The notes under the pieces are model-generated. The model was given only the letters and a program-made list of their open reading frames with translations. It was not told the DNA's origin and searched no databases. DNA of 64,000 nt from contig DXIS01000031.1 of the NCBI GenBank assembly GCA_019112735.1, positions 34,079 through 98,078 on the forward strand, in the 5' to 3' direction. Positions 52,176 to 61,369 of the stretch are shown piece after piece (within the stretch, counting starts at the first letter, position 1; every line of letters begins with the position of its first letter). Source of the stretch: Candidatus Mediterraneibacter guildfordensis. Its GTDB lineage: Bacteria; Bacillota; Clostridia; Lachnospirales; Lachnospiraceae. Made by a program: the position numbers and the translations under genes.

Positions 52176-54800
52176 ATGAATCAGTGGTACAGACGGACGC
52201 TGACGAAGATCATTCTGGTCCTCGCCGGCGCTTTGAGCGGCGCGGCGTTTATCACATCGCTTGCCATGGCGCTGACATTTGCCGGAACGGCGAACCCGGC
52301 GGAGATCGCCAGGATGACCCGGGAGCCGTATGAGGAATCAGCGGATTTCAGCGCGGCCGTGGGAACTATGACGCAGGACGTGCTGGCACAGTTCCGAATC
52401 CGGGACGTAATGGAGACGGACGGTGCGTACAAACCGGACAAGATCATCGATGTGATGGAATATGCGCAGACCGGGCGGAGCGGCGGAGCCAATGTATCCG
52501 GCGTCGCCTATACGCTGGGCCAGCTGGAGGACTGGGGCGAAGACTACTATAACAGCGACGGATCGGCCCTCTACAGCGATAATGAAGTGGTCGTGTGCCG
52601 TCGGCCGGACGGGAGCTATTATTATTACTATCTGGAGGACTTCCTGGGCCGTTTCGAACGCGGGGAGATGAGGATTGAATTCACGGGCGGCGCGCAGGAT
52701 CAGGCAGGATTCCTGAGCGAACTGCAGGAAGGGACCCTGACGGATTCCGGCGGTTATGAACTGCGGATCCTGGACCGGGAAGGCACGGAACTGTATACGG
52801 ACTGCTGGAACTTCGGCCAGTCCCTGCGGGAGCGGTATGCGCCGGCCGGCGCGAAGAACCTGCTGGAAGTGGTGAACCGCTCATCGGATATGAACGGCCG
52901 GCTCTCCGAGATCTATGAAGCCATCGCCATGACGCTTACGGACATTTATGATAACAGCGTACAGTATCAGGCCGGATGGGAATGGATGGAGGAAGGCAAT
53001 ACCAATTATACTTATATCTATATAAATGAGACGACCAGACAGGTCTATACGAACCGGGCGGATTATGAGGGGTATAAGAACGCGGAAGAGCATATCCGGG
53101 ACCTGAAGTCCGGAGAAAATGTGAAATATCTGATCGTCCGGCCAAAACTCCGGGACTTTGAGACGAACATGAATGTCAGCGCGTCCGGCGAGTGGACGAC
53201 GCTCCGGAGTAGCAGGCCGGACAACCGGACAGAGATCGTTTTCGCGGCGGCGGTGGATACGTCCTACCCGATCCAGGACCAGTTCTATGAAGGAAGCAGG
53301 AACTACAACAGCAACCTGCCGTTCCTGAGAGGATCGCTCATCATGCTGATCGCGGGCGGCCTGCTCTTTCTCGCCTGTACGGTGTGGCTGTCTGTAACGG
53401 ACGGGAAGAAGCCGGGGGACGAGGAGATCCACCTGACCACATTCGACCGGTGGAAAACGGAGATCGCGGCCGCCACCGTCATCCTGATCTGGGGCGTCGC
53501 AACGCTGATGCTGTTAAGTGTGGGGATCCCGGACATTGACTGGGGCCATGCGGTGGAATCGGCGGAATATTATGTGGATAAGTACGGCATACCCTACCTG
53601 TATTCCGGCCTGTTTACCCAGGCCATCAGCCTGGCGGATATGACCGGCGTCTTCTGCTACGGCTTCTTCAGCTTCCTGTGCTTTTACGCAGGATATTTAA
53701 GCCTGGTGCGCCGGATCCGGGCGAAGACCCTCTGGAAGAACAGCCTTGTCCGGGCGGTCCTTAATTTCGTGAAGCGGGCGGCAGGCAGCCGCCATGACAC
53801 GATGACAGCCGGCATTCTGACAGCAGGTTATATCGGGCTCCAGCTGCTGGCGATCGCCTCCCGCAGCGTGCCGGTGATCTTCCTGGCGCTGCTGGCGGAC
53901 CTTGCGGCGCTCTGGTTCATCCTGACCGGTGCCATGGCGAAGGGACGGATCCGGAAGGGGATCGAGGAGATCGCGTCCGGCAATCTGGCGTACCGCATCG
54001 ACCTGACCGGGCTGCGGGGCGCGGAGCGGCATATGGCGGAGAAGGTCAATGACATCGGCGGCGGCCTCAACCGGGCGGTGGATGAAGCCATGCGAAATGA
54101 ACGGCTGAAGACCGACCTGATCACCAATGTATCCCACGATATCAAGACGCCGCTTACATCCATTATCAATTACGTGGACATCCTCAAGCGGTCCGATATC
54201 GCGGACGAGAAGATCCGGGGATACCTTGATATCCTGGAAGCCAAGGCCCATCGGCTGAAGACGCTGACCGAGGACGTGGTCGAGGCTTCCAAAGTCAGCA
54301 GCGGCAATATCACGCTGGAATACATGGATGTGGACCTGCGGGAGCTGATCCGGCAGACGGAAGGCGAGATGGCGGAGAAGTTCGCAGCCCGGAAGCTGAC
54401 CATGGTGGTCAGCCTGCCGGAAGAGCCGGCGGTCATCCATGTGGACGGACGGCGCATGTGGCGCGTGCTGGAAAATATCTTCAACAACGCGGCCAAGTAC
54501 GCCATGCCGGGCACCCGCGTATATGCGGACCTGACGGCGTCGGAGAGTGAGGTTCATTTCTCTCTGAAAAATATATCGGAGCAGCCCCTCAATATCCCGG
54601 CGGAAGAGCTGACGGAGCGCTTCATCCGGGGCGATATCTCAAGGAGCACGGAAGGCAGCGGGCTGGGCCTGTCCATCGCCAAGAGCCTGACTTCCATGCA
54701 GGGTGGGAAGTTTGAATTGTACCTGGACGGGGATCTGTTCCGGGCGGACCTGTCGTTCCCGCGGGTGAAGAAGGGTAAGGCCCCTGATAAAAGTGTGTAA
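52176..54800 (+). CDS. Large sensor histidine kinase
   Basis: 874 residues. N-terminal membrane helix (about 12-35), a long extracytoplasmic sensor (about 36-385), then several membrane helices (about 390-410, 430-450, 485-525, 545-600). A HAMP-like segment follows, then the phospho-acceptor NVSHDIKTPLTSIINYVD near 649. The ATPase domain has N box NIFNNAAKYA near 765 and GSGLGLSIAKSL near 828. Paired with the upstream OmpR regulator. The extra multi-helix segment between sensor and kinase is longer than in simple VanS/PhoR kinases. Start chosen at 52176 because AAAGGGAG precedes it. Confidence 0.94.
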   Translation: MNQWYRRTLTKIILVLAGALSGAAFITSLAMALTFAGTANPAEIARMTREPYEESADFSAAVGTMTQDVLAQFRIRDVMETDGAYKPDKIIDVMEYAQTGRSGGANVSGVAYTLGQLEDWGEDYYNSDGSALYSDNEVVVCRRPDGSYYYYYLEDFLGRFERGEMRIEFTGGAQDQAGFLSELQEGTLTDSGGYELRILDREGTELYTDCWNFGQSLRERYAPAGAKNLLEVVNRSSDMNGRLSEIYEAIAMTLTDIYDNSVQYQAGWEWMEEGNTNYTYIYINETTRQVYTNRADYEGYKNAEEHIRDLKSGENVKYLIVRPKLRDFETNMNVSASGEWTTLRSSRPDNRTEIVFAAAVDTSYPIQDQFYEGSRNYNSNLPFLRGSLIMLIAGGLLFLACTVWLSVTDGKKPGDEEIHLTTFDRWKTEIAAATVILIWGVATLMLLSVGIPDIDWGHAVESAEYYVDKYGIPYLYSGLFTQAISLADMTGVFCYGFFSFLCFYAGYLSLVRRIRAKTLWKNSLVRAVLNFVKRAAGSRHDTMTAGILTAGYIGLQLLAIASRSVPVIFLALLADLAALWFILTGAMAKGRIRKGIEEIASGNLAYRIDLTGLRGAERHMAEKVNDIGGGLNRAVDEAMRNERLKTDLITNVSHDIKTPLTSIINYVDILKRSDIADEKIRGYLDILEAKAHRLKTLTEDVVEASKVSSGNITLEYMDVDLRELIRQTEGEMAEKFAARKLTMVVSLPEEPAVIHVDGRRMWRVLENIFNNAAKYAMPGTRVYADLTASESEVHFSLKNISEQPLNIPAEELTERFIRGDISRSTEGSGLGLSIAKSLTSMQGGKFELYLDGDLFRADLSFPRVKKGKAPDKSV

Positions 54801-54809
54801 ACATTGTGT

Positions 54810-54838
54810 AAAAAACGCCGGTTTTCCGGCGTTTTTTC
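54810..54838 (+). terminator. Terminator after the kinase gene
   Basis: AAAAAACGCCGG pairs with CCGGCGTTTTTT (12 bp, TTTT loop). Confidence 0.9.
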
Positions 54839-54872
54839 AGTATTTTCCCAGAGTGGGAGGGGGTAAAATCCA

Positions 54873-54901
54873 TTGACAAACGTTACCGGTAAGCCTATAA
54901 T
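54873..54901 (+). promoter_or_regulatory. Consensus promoter of the polysaccharide operon with palindrome in the spacer
   Basis: TTGACA (54873-54878), 17-base spacer, TATAAT (54896-54901): a perfect consensus. The spacer contains TTACCGGTAA (54883-54892), a perfect palindrome with central CG like LacI-family operators. A protein bound there would block the promoter. Confidence 0.8.
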
Positions 54902-54942
54902 ATTACAGAATATGTATAAATAAGGAATCAGGAGAATGATGA

Positions 54943-55695
54943 ATGGAACGGTTTGTTGACACACACTGTCATATCCTGTCCGGTGTGGACGACGGGGCAC
55001 AGACTGTCGAAGAGATGCAGCAGATGCTCCGGATGGCGTATGAGGACGGGATCCGGTACATTATAGCGACCCCGCATCACCATCCCCGGCGGGGCATGAA
55101 GCCCCCGGGCGCGCTCCGGGCGCAGCTTAAGACCGCCAGAGAAGAGGCGGCGAAGATCAGCGGCGAACTCCGGGTCTATCTCGGGACGGAAGTGTATTTC
55201 GGACAGGACATCCCGGACATGCTGAAGGCGGGGGAGATCCTTACCATGAACCGTACGGATCTGGTGCTGGCAGAGTTCTCCAACTCGGATCCATTTGACT
55301 ATATATGCCAGGGAATACAGCAGCTGCAGATGAAAGGCTATGAAGTCATACTCGCACATGTGGAAAGATACAGCTGTATGTATAAATCACCGGATAATGC
55401 GGAACATCTTACCCATATGGGTGTGAGGCTCCAGGTGAATGCGGACAGCATCACCGGCGGGAGCGGCTGGAGGGCGAAGCGCTTCACAAGGAAGCTCCTG
55501 GAACGCCGGCTGGTATTCTGTGTGGGCACCGACGCCCACGATGCGTCAAAGCGTCCGCCGCGCATGCGTGCGGCCGCGGAGTACGTGGAAAAGAAATGCG
55601 GAGAAGAATATGCGAGGAGGATTTTCTTCAGCAATGCGAGAGTCATGCTGAAGAAAAAGAAGAAGGAAAATGAATCAGGACAAAGTAATGCGTGA
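54943..55695 (+). CDS. CpsB/CapC-family tyrosine-protein phosphatase
   Basis: 250 residues. PHP-fold metal-dependent phosphatase: DTHCHILSGVDDGAQTVEEM at the N terminus, TPHHHPRRGM near 46, and the C-terminal VGTDAHDASKRPPRM near 189. It dephosphorylates the CpsD-type kinase encoded two genes downstream and so controls polysaccharide assembly. First gene of the operon; overlaps the next by 26 bases. Confidence 0.93.
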   Translation: MERFVDTHCHILSGVDDGAQTVEEMQQMLRMAYEDGIRYIIATPHHHPRRGMKPPGALRAQLKTAREEAAKISGELRVYLGTEVYFGQDIPDMLKAGEILTMNRTDLVLAEFSNSDPFDYICQGIQQLQMKGYEVILAHVERYSCMYKSPDNAEHLTHMGVRLQVNADSITGGSGWRAKRFTRKLLERRLVFCVGTDAHDASKRPPRMRAAAEYVEKKCGEEYARRIFFSNARVMLKKKKKENESGQSNA

Positions 55696-56440
55696 AACAG
55701 ACAATGACGAGCTGACGATCGATCTTGCAGAACTCTTTGCCGTGCTGTGGGAGCGGGTGTATGTCATCATCATAGCCGGGCTTCTTCTGGCGCTGGCGGC
55801 ATTTGTAGGGACACAGCTCTTTATCACCCCGAAGTATACGTCCACAACCAGCATGTATATGCTGACGAAGAGCAATGAGTCCGGCATGATCACGAGCGCC
55901 GACCTGCAGACCGGCTCCCAGCTCACCCAGGACTATATAGAGCTGACGAAGAGCCGCGTCGTGATGGAAGAAGTGATCCGGACGCTGAATCTGGACATGA
56001 CGACCGCTGAACTGAGTAATACGATCACCACGACCAATCCGGCCAACACCCGCATCCTGACGATCCAGGTGGAGAACGAGGATCCGGAACTGGCCCGGGA
56101 GATCGCAGATGCGGTCCGGGGATCCGCCGGCGAGACCATAGAGGATATCATGAAGATCGACGCGGTCAACACGGTGGAGGAAGCGAATCTTCCGACTGCG
56201 CCGTCCTCCCCGTCGGTATTCCGCAACACGCTGCTGGGCGGCGTGCTGGGGATCATCCTCGCCATGGGCGTCATCGTGCTGATCTATATACTCGACGATA
56301 CGATCAAGACGCCGGAGGATGTGGAGAACTACCTCGGCCTCAACGTTCTGACGTCCATCCCGATCCAGGAAGGCGAACAGAAGCCGAAGAGGGTGAAGAG
56401 AAAGGCCACAAGAAAAATGATGAGGAAAGCAAGGCGTTAG
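55670..56440 (+). CDS. Wzz/CpsC-type polysaccharide co-polymerase
   Basis: 256 residues. Two membrane helices (about 25-45 and 186-207) enclose an extracytoplasmic helical domain (TPKYTSTTSMYMLTK entry; QLTQDYIELTKSR near 83). Pro-rich APSSPSVFRN before the second helix is the Wzz hallmark. It sets chain length and activates the BY-kinase CpsD. The first ATG follows AAGAAGGAA and is used although it overlaps the phosphatase gene; a second ATG at 55688 is possible. Confidence 0.92.
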   Translation: MNQDKVMRETDNDELTIDLAELFAVLWERVYVIIIAGLLLALAAFVGTQLFITPKYTSTTSMYMLTKSNESGMITSADLQTGSQLTQDYIELTKSRVVMEEVIRTLNLDMTTAELSNTITTTNPANTRILTIQVENEDPELAREIADAVRGSAGETIEDIMKIDAVNTVEEANLPTAPSSPSVFRNTLLGGVLGIILAMGVIVLIYILDDTIKTPEDVENYLGLNVLTSIPIQEGEQKPKRVKRKATRKMMRKARR

Positions 56441-56453
56441 GAGGAAGAGATCT

Positions 56454-57143
56454 GTGCAGTCTGTTACGTTAAAAAATATAAGCAAAGATTATAGAATCAA
56501 TGAAGCATATAAGACGCTCCGGACGAACCTGGAATTCTCCGGATCCGACAAGCGGGCGATCGTTCTGACGAGCAGCACCCCGAACGAAGGCAAGAGCACC
56601 GTATCCCAGGGCCTGGCCATGTCGCTGGCAGAGGGCGGCAAACGGGTGCTCCTGATCGATGCGGACCTGCGTAAATCCGTTCTCCGCGGACGCCACCGCG
56701 TCACAAGCGAAGTAAAGGGCCTGAGCCATTATCTCTCCGGACAGGCGCGCGTCGCGGACGTCGTGTGTTCGACACAGGAAGAGGGGATGTTCATCATCTT
56801 CGCCGGCGTAGTCCCGCCCAATCCTTCCGAACTGCTGGGACAGGAGCAGTTCGTCGAGCTGATCGAGAACGCGAAGAAAGAATACGACTATGTGATCGTG
56901 GACGCGCCGCCGCTCGGCAGCGTGATCGACGCGGCGGTCATCGCCAGAGTGTGCGACGCCTCCGTGCTCGTCGTCGCGGCAAACACCGTGAGCTACAAAT
57001 TCATCCGCACGGTCAAGAGCCAGCTGGAGAAGACTGAATGCCCGATCCTCGGCGTCGTACTCAATAAAGTAAACATGAAGCAGAACAGGTACTACGGAAA
57101 ATACTATGGAAATTACTACGGCGACAGCAGCCGCCGCAAATAA
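56454..57143 (+). CDS. CpsD-type bacterial tyrosine kinase
   Basis: 229 residues. BY-kinase: Walker A SSTPNEGKSTVSQGLA near 40, Walker A' VLLIDADLRKS near 64 and Walker B YVIVDAPPLG near 143. A C-terminal tyrosine cluster (NRYYGKYYGNYYGDSS) becomes phosphorylated. Works with the Wzz-like protein and the CpsB phosphatase. Starts with GTG at 56454, preceded by GAGGAAGAG. Confidence 0.95.
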   Translation: MQSVTLKNISKDYRINEAYKTLRTNLEFSGSDKRAIVLTSSTPNEGKSTVSQGLAMSLAEGGKRVLLIDADLRKSVLRGRHRVTSEVKGLSHYLSGQARVADVVCSTQEEGMFIIFAGVVPPNPSELLGQEQFVELIENAKKEYDYVIVDAPPLGSVIDAAVIARVCDASVLVVAANTVSYKFIRTVKSQLEKTECPILGVVLNKVNMKQNRYYGKYYGNYYGDSSRRK

Positions 57144-57157
57144 AGGAGCGGATACGG

Positions 57158-58639
57158 ATGAGTAAACGCAGACACTCACGTTCAAGAAGACATTCACACA
57201 GAAGGCATACAAGCCGGTACAGGAAGACGCATAATCTGGCGGGCAAGCTGCTCGTCCTCTTCGAACTTCTGATGACCATTATATTTATCGCGGCCGTGTG
57301 GACCAGCGGTATGATCCCAGGATCCTACATCGCCGTGCTCAGCGTGACCCTGCTCGTCCTCTTCGGCGTGATGTTCGGCCTGCAGTTCCTGAAGAGCAAA
57401 GTATATATCGTCGGCATCGTATTCAGCCTCCTGATCAGCATCGCGCTGGGATTCGGAAGCTACTACATGTTCAGCGCCAGCAGGATGCTCGACCGGGTGG
57501 GCGGCGCCAGCTACAAGACCGACAACATGATCGTGGTCGTGCGCGCCGATGACAGCGCGGAAAATATCACGGATATCAAGAACTATACATTCGGCATGCA
57601 GACCGCCATCGACCAGGAGAACAACCAGAAGATGCTGGAGGATATCGAAGGCGCCATCGGCCGCGAGCCGGATGTGAAAGAATATCCGTCCGTCCAGGAA
57701 GAAGCCCAGGCGCTCCTCGACGGGGAGATCGGCGCAGCCGTATACAATGAGGCGCTGGACGGCATCATCGAAGAGAGCATCGAAGGATATTCCGACCAGG
57801 TGCGCACCATCTACCAGTACGGTATCCAGACCGAGATCGTACAGGAAGAGACCAACGTCATCAAAGAAGATGAATCCTTCAATATCTATATCAGCGGAAT
57901 CGATGTAGCCGGGCCGATCACGACCAACAGCCGGAGCGATGTCAACATCATCATGACGGTCAATCCGACCACGCACAAGATCCTGCTGACAACCACGCCC
58001 CGCGACTATTATGTGCCGATCCCGGGCGTGTCCGGCGAACAGAGGGACAAGCTGACCCATGCGGGCATCTACGGCGTGGACGTGTCCATGGCGACGCTGG
58101 AGAGCATCTACGGCATCGACATCAGCTACTACGCAAGAGTGAACTTCACGTCCCTCATCAAGATCGTGGACGCGATCGGCGGCGTGGATGTGGATTCCAA
58201 ATACAGCTTCTCCGCAGGCGGCTACACCTTTACTGAAGGCATGAACCACCTGAACGGAGAACAGGCTCTGGCCTTCTCCCGCGAGCGTCATAGCTTCGCG
58301 GAAGGCGACAACCAGAGAGGAAAGAACCAGGAAGCCGTGCTGACCGGCATCCTGCAGAAAGCAATGAGTCCCGCGCTCCTCGTAAACGCCAGCGAGATCA
58401 TCACCAGCGTGAGCGACAGCGTGGAAACCAATATGACAAGAGCCGAGATGGCGACATTCATCAGCAGACAGCTATCAGACGGAAGCAGCTGGGACATCGA
58501 GTCCGTGGCGGCCGTGGGAACCGGCGACAGCCAGGCCTGCTATTCGTCCGGATCGCAGCTTCTGTATGTCATGTGGCCGGATGAGAGCTCTGTGTCAGAG
58601 ATCAGCAGCAAGATGGACAGTGTATTAAACGGGCAGTGA
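57158..58639 (+). CDS. LytR-CpsA-Psr family wall-polymer ligase
   Basis: 493 residues. Very basic N terminus (His/Arg/Ser-rich), three membrane helices at about 28-48, 52-72 and 80-100, a CpsA-like accessory domain (about 110-225) and the catalytic LCP domain (about 245-410: SRSDVNIIMTVNPTTHKILLTTTPRD-type start, GGVDVD, ALAFSRERHSFAEGDNQRGKNQ). It attaches capsule or teichoic-type polymers to peptidoglycan outside the membrane. GGAGCGG precedes the ATG. Confidence 0.94.
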   Translation: MSKRRHSRSRRHSHRRHTSRYRKTHNLAGKLLVLFELLMTIIFIAAVWTSGMIPGSYIAVLSVTLLVLFGVMFGLQFLKSKVYIVGIVFSLLISIALGFGSYYMFSASRMLDRVGGASYKTDNMIVVVRADDSAENITDIKNYTFGMQTAIDQENNQKMLEDIEGAIGREPDVKEYPSVQEEAQALLDGEIGAAVYNEALDGIIEESIEGYSDQVRTIYQYGIQTEIVQEETNVIKEDESFNIYISGIDVAGPITTNSRSDVNIIMTVNPTTHKILLTTTPRDYYVPIPGVSGEQRDKLTHAGIYGVDVSMATLESIYGIDISYYARVNFTSLIKIVDAIGGVDVDSKYSFSAGGYTFTEGMNHLNGEQALAFSRERHSFAEGDNQRGKNQEAVLTGILQKAMSPALLVNASEIITSVSDSVETNMTRAEMATFISRQLSDGSSWDIESVAAVGTGDSQACYSSGSQLLYVMWPDESSVSEISSKMDSVLNGQ

Positions 58640-58681
58640 CCGCAGGGAGCGGTCCGGCCGCCCGGGGATGAGGGTGAAGAA

Positions 58682-58798
58682 ATGTACGTAGATGAGACAA
58701 TGGCGATCGTATGCGCCGTACTTGCGGTGCTGGCAGGAGCAGGGATATTTATCCGGAGAAACTGGCCGAAAGACCGGTTCTCCCATGCAGAGAAATAA
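58682..58798 (+). CDS. Small single-pass membrane protein (38 residues)
   Basis: Begins MYVDETMAIV, with one hydrophobic helix (about 6-24) followed by basic FIRRNWPKDR. GAGGGTG sits at a proper distance upstream. It fills the gap between the LCP gene and the next sugar-modifying gene, whose start lies 25 bases after its stop. Family not recognised; possibly a small partner of the polysaccharide machinery. Confidence 0.55.
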   Translation: MYVDETMAIVCAVLAVLAGAGIFIRRNWPKDRFSHAEK

Positions 58799-58823
58799 GC
58801 AGGATAAAAGGACGAAAGAGTTT

Positions 58824-60692
58824 ATGAACGAGACAAAAAAGAAAAGAGACTTCGTATGGCTGAAGCGGGCATGCGTGCTGCTGTTCCTGGACATCATATC
58901 CATACTGGTCTCCTACCTGGCGGCGCTGCTGCTCAGGTTTGATTTTGTATTTTCCCGCATACCGGCGGAATACCTGGCCGGTTATATGTGGTCCATGCCC
59001 TACTGGGCGGCGGTGACGGTGGTCGTCTTCTACGGATTCCGCCTGTATCACAGCATCTGGCGTTTCGCCGGCATCGATGAGGCCAAGCGCATCGTCCAGG
59101 CCTATATCCTCCTGCCGTTCCTCTATCTGGCGGGGATCCTGGCGATGGATCTCAGCATGCCCCGGTCCTATTACTTCATAGGATACGTGTTCAGCCTGCT
59201 GCTCACGACGGCGCTCAGGTTCTCCTACCGGCTGATTCGTTCGTATCTGCACAGATCACAGCCGGACGCAGGGGAGAATGCAGACCGGATTATGATCATC
59301 GGCGGCGGCCAGGCGGGGCTCACGCTCATCAGGGAACTGGCAAACAGCAGCCACCTGAACGGAAAAGTCTGCTGCGTGATCGATGACAACCTGAATAAAA
59401 AAGGAAGGATGCTGGAGGGCGTGCCGATCGTGGGCGACCGCTACGACATCGAGCAGAAAGTCCGGGAGTACGGGATCACCCGCATCATCTATGCGATCCC
59501 GGCCACGACCGGGGCGAACCAGAAGGCCATCCTCAACATATGTAAGAACACGGGCTGCAAGCTGCAGACCGTACCGGCGACCTACCAGCTGATCAACGGA
59601 GAAGTCAGCGTCAGCAAGCTCCGGGACGTGGAGATCACCGACCTGCTGGGCCGTGCCCAGGTAAAAGTAAACAATGATGAGATCCTGTCCACCCTGAAAG
59701 GGAAGACCGTCCTGGTGACCGGGGGCGGCGGATCCATCGGCAGCGAACTCTGCCGGCAGATCGCCAAATCCGATCCGGCGACGCTGATCATCTTCGATAT
59801 ATATGAAAATAATGCCTATGCCATCCAGCAGGAGCTGAGGCGGGCATATCCGCGGCTCAACCTGGTGACTCTCATCGGGTCCGTCCGCAATACAAGACGC
59901 GTGCAGAGCGTCATGGAGACTTATCATCCGGATATCGTCTTCCATGCCGCGGCCCACAAGCATGTGCCGCTCATGGAAGACAGCCCGAACGAGGCGATCA
60001 AGAATAACGTGGAAGGAACATATAAGGTGGCGCAGGCTGCGGCCGCAGCGGGCGTGAAGAAGTTCGTCCTGATCTCCACGGACAAGGCGGTGAACCCGAC
60101 GAACATCATGGGCGCCTCCAAGCGTCTCTGCGAGATGATCGTGCAGATGATGGACCGTCAGACCGATACAGAGTTCGTGGCCGTGCGCTTCGGAAATGTG
60201 CTGGGCAGCAACGGTAGCGTGATCCCGCTCTTCAAGAAGCAGATCGCCGAGGGCGGTCCGGTGACCGTCACAGACAAGCGGATCATCCGCTACTTCATGA
60301 CGATCCCGGAAGCCGTGTCCCTGATCCTTCAGGCGTCCTACTACGCACACGGTGGAGAGATCTTCGTCCTGGACATGGGCGAGCCGGTCAAGATCGACGA
60401 CATGGCGAGAAACCTGATCCGCCTGTCCGGATACGTGCCGGATGAAGACATCAAGATCGTCTATACCGGATTAAGGCCGGGCGAGAAGCTCTACGAAGAG
60501 CTTCTGATGGACGAAGAAGGCATCCAGGAGACGGAGAATGAACTCATCTATATCGGCAAGCCGATCAAAATGGATGATGAAGACTTTAAGGAAAAGCTGG
60601 AGCTGCTCGATCGGGAGAGCAGGAATGAATCGCCCAGGATCAAAGAAATCGTGGCGGAGATCGTGCCTACATATCATCCCGATGAAGGATAG
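58824..60692 (+). CDS. Nucleotide-sugar 4,6-dehydratase/epimerase (PglF/CapD/WbpM type)
   Basis: 622 residues. Four membrane helices in about 15-125, a CoA-binding-like Rossmann fold (about 143-270, IMIIGGGQAGLTLIREL), then the catalytic SDR domain: VLVTGGGGSIGSELCRQI near 294 and STDKAVNPTNIMGASKR near 418. The usual YxxxK Tyr is Met, as in this subfamily. It converts UDP-GlcNAc toward a 4-keto-6-deoxy sugar, supplying the aminotransferase downstream. The start at 58824 is the best inside a longer frame; an earlier ATG at 58785 lacks a ribosome site. Confidence 0.93.
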   Translation: MNETKKKRDFVWLKRACVLLFLDIISILVSYLAALLLRFDFVFSRIPAEYLAGYMWSMPYWAAVTVVVFYGFRLYHSIWRFAGIDEAKRIVQAYILLPFLYLAGILAMDLSMPRSYYFIGYVFSLLLTTALRFSYRLIRSYLHRSQPDAGENADRIMIIGGGQAGLTLIRELANSSHLNGKVCCVIDDNLNKKGRMLEGVPIVGDRYDIEQKVREYGITRIIYAIPATTGANQKAILNICKNTGCKLQTVPATYQLINGEVSVSKLRDVEITDLLGRAQVKVNNDEILSTLKGKTVLVTGGGGSIGSELCRQIAKSDPATLIIFDIYENNAYAIQQELRRAYPRLNLVTLIGSVRNTRRVQSVMETYHPDIVFHAAAHKHVPLMEDSPNEAIKNNVEGTYKVAQAAAAAGVKKFVLISTDKAVNPTNIMGASKRLCEMIVQMMDRQTDTEFVAVRFGNVLGSNGSVIPLFKKQIAEGGPVTVTDKRIIRYFMTIPEAVSLILQASYYAHGGEIFVLDMGEPVKIDDMARNLIRLSGYVPDEDIKIVYTGLRPGEKLYEELLMDEEGIQETENELIYIGKPIKMDDEDFKEKLELLDRESRNESPRIKEIVAEIVPTYHPDEG

Positions 60693-60715
60693 TATCTGAA
60701 CCGGATCAAATCGTC

Positions 60716-60810
60716 GCTTCGCCGCGTTTGTACGGGGATGTGGTCATGACAGGAATCTCTTTCGTGCGGGTTTCGCGTATATCCGCGAAACCCGCAGGAA
60801 ATGGCGAAGC
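60716..60810 (+). promoter_or_regulatory. Two-stem RNA element before the loaP-like gene
   Basis: Inner hairpin GCGGGTTTCGCG/CGCGAAACCCGC (12 bp, 60766-60795) is enclosed by GCTTCGCC (60716-60723) and GGCGAAGC (60803-60810). LoaP proteins act on paired-hairpin leader RNAs, so this is a candidate target or an autoregulatory element. No T-tract follows the stem. Confidence 0.5.
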
Positions 60811-60836
60811 CTGCTCAAAATTCGGAGGGACTGTAT

Positions 60837-61355
60837 ATGTGGTACGTACTGCAGGTGCGCACAGGCACCGAGGAAAATATCCGGACCCAGTGCCGGAACA
60901 ATATACCGGAAGCAGTTCTAACGCGCTGCTTCATCCCGTATTATGAAGAGAAGAGGCGTATCCGCGGAACATGGACGGTGATAAGAAAAGTCCTGTTCCC
61001 CGGATACGTTTTTGCCGTGACAGACCGGCCGGGCGATCTGTATCAGTCGCTGAAGCAGGTGATCGGCCTCACGAAGCTGATCGGCACAGGGCAGGAAATC
61101 GTGCCCCTGACCGAAGAGGAAAAGAACTTCCTGGAAGAACTGGGGGGCGAGGAGCAGATCGTGGCAATGTCCGAGGGAATCATCGAGGGCGACCAGGTCA
61201 TCGTGACGAAAGGACCGCTGAAAGGAAAAGAAGGCATGATCCGGAAGATCGACCGGCATAAGCGGAAAGTGTGGCTGGAAGTAAAGATGTTCGGGAAGAT
61301 GCAGAGAGTTGAGGCGGGGCTGGAGATCGTGGCGAAGAATGTGGGAAGAGAATAA
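60837..61355 (+). CDS. loaP: NusG-paralog antiterminator (LoaP/UpxY type)
   Basis: 172 residues. NGN domain from MWYVLQVRTGTEENI through RKVLFPGYVFAVTD (about 50) to about 105; a KOW motif near 120-145 (IEGDQVIVTKGPLKGKEG). Specialised NusG relatives of this kind sit in long polysaccharide or antibiotic operons and let RNA polymerase read through terminators. GGAGG lies 9 bases before the ATG at 60837; the in-frame upstream part overlaps the RNA stem and is not counted. Confidence 0.9.
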   Translation: MWYVLQVRTGTEENIRTQCRNNIPEAVLTRCFIPYYEEKRRIRGTWTVIRKVLFPGYVFAVTDRPGDLYQSLKQVIGLTKLIGTGQEIVPLTEEEKNFLEELGGEEQIVAMSEGIIEGDQVIVTKGPLKGKEGMIRKIDRHKRKVWLEVKMFGKMQRVEAGLEIVAKNVGRE

Positions 61356-61369
61356 GAGAGGGAGATAAG

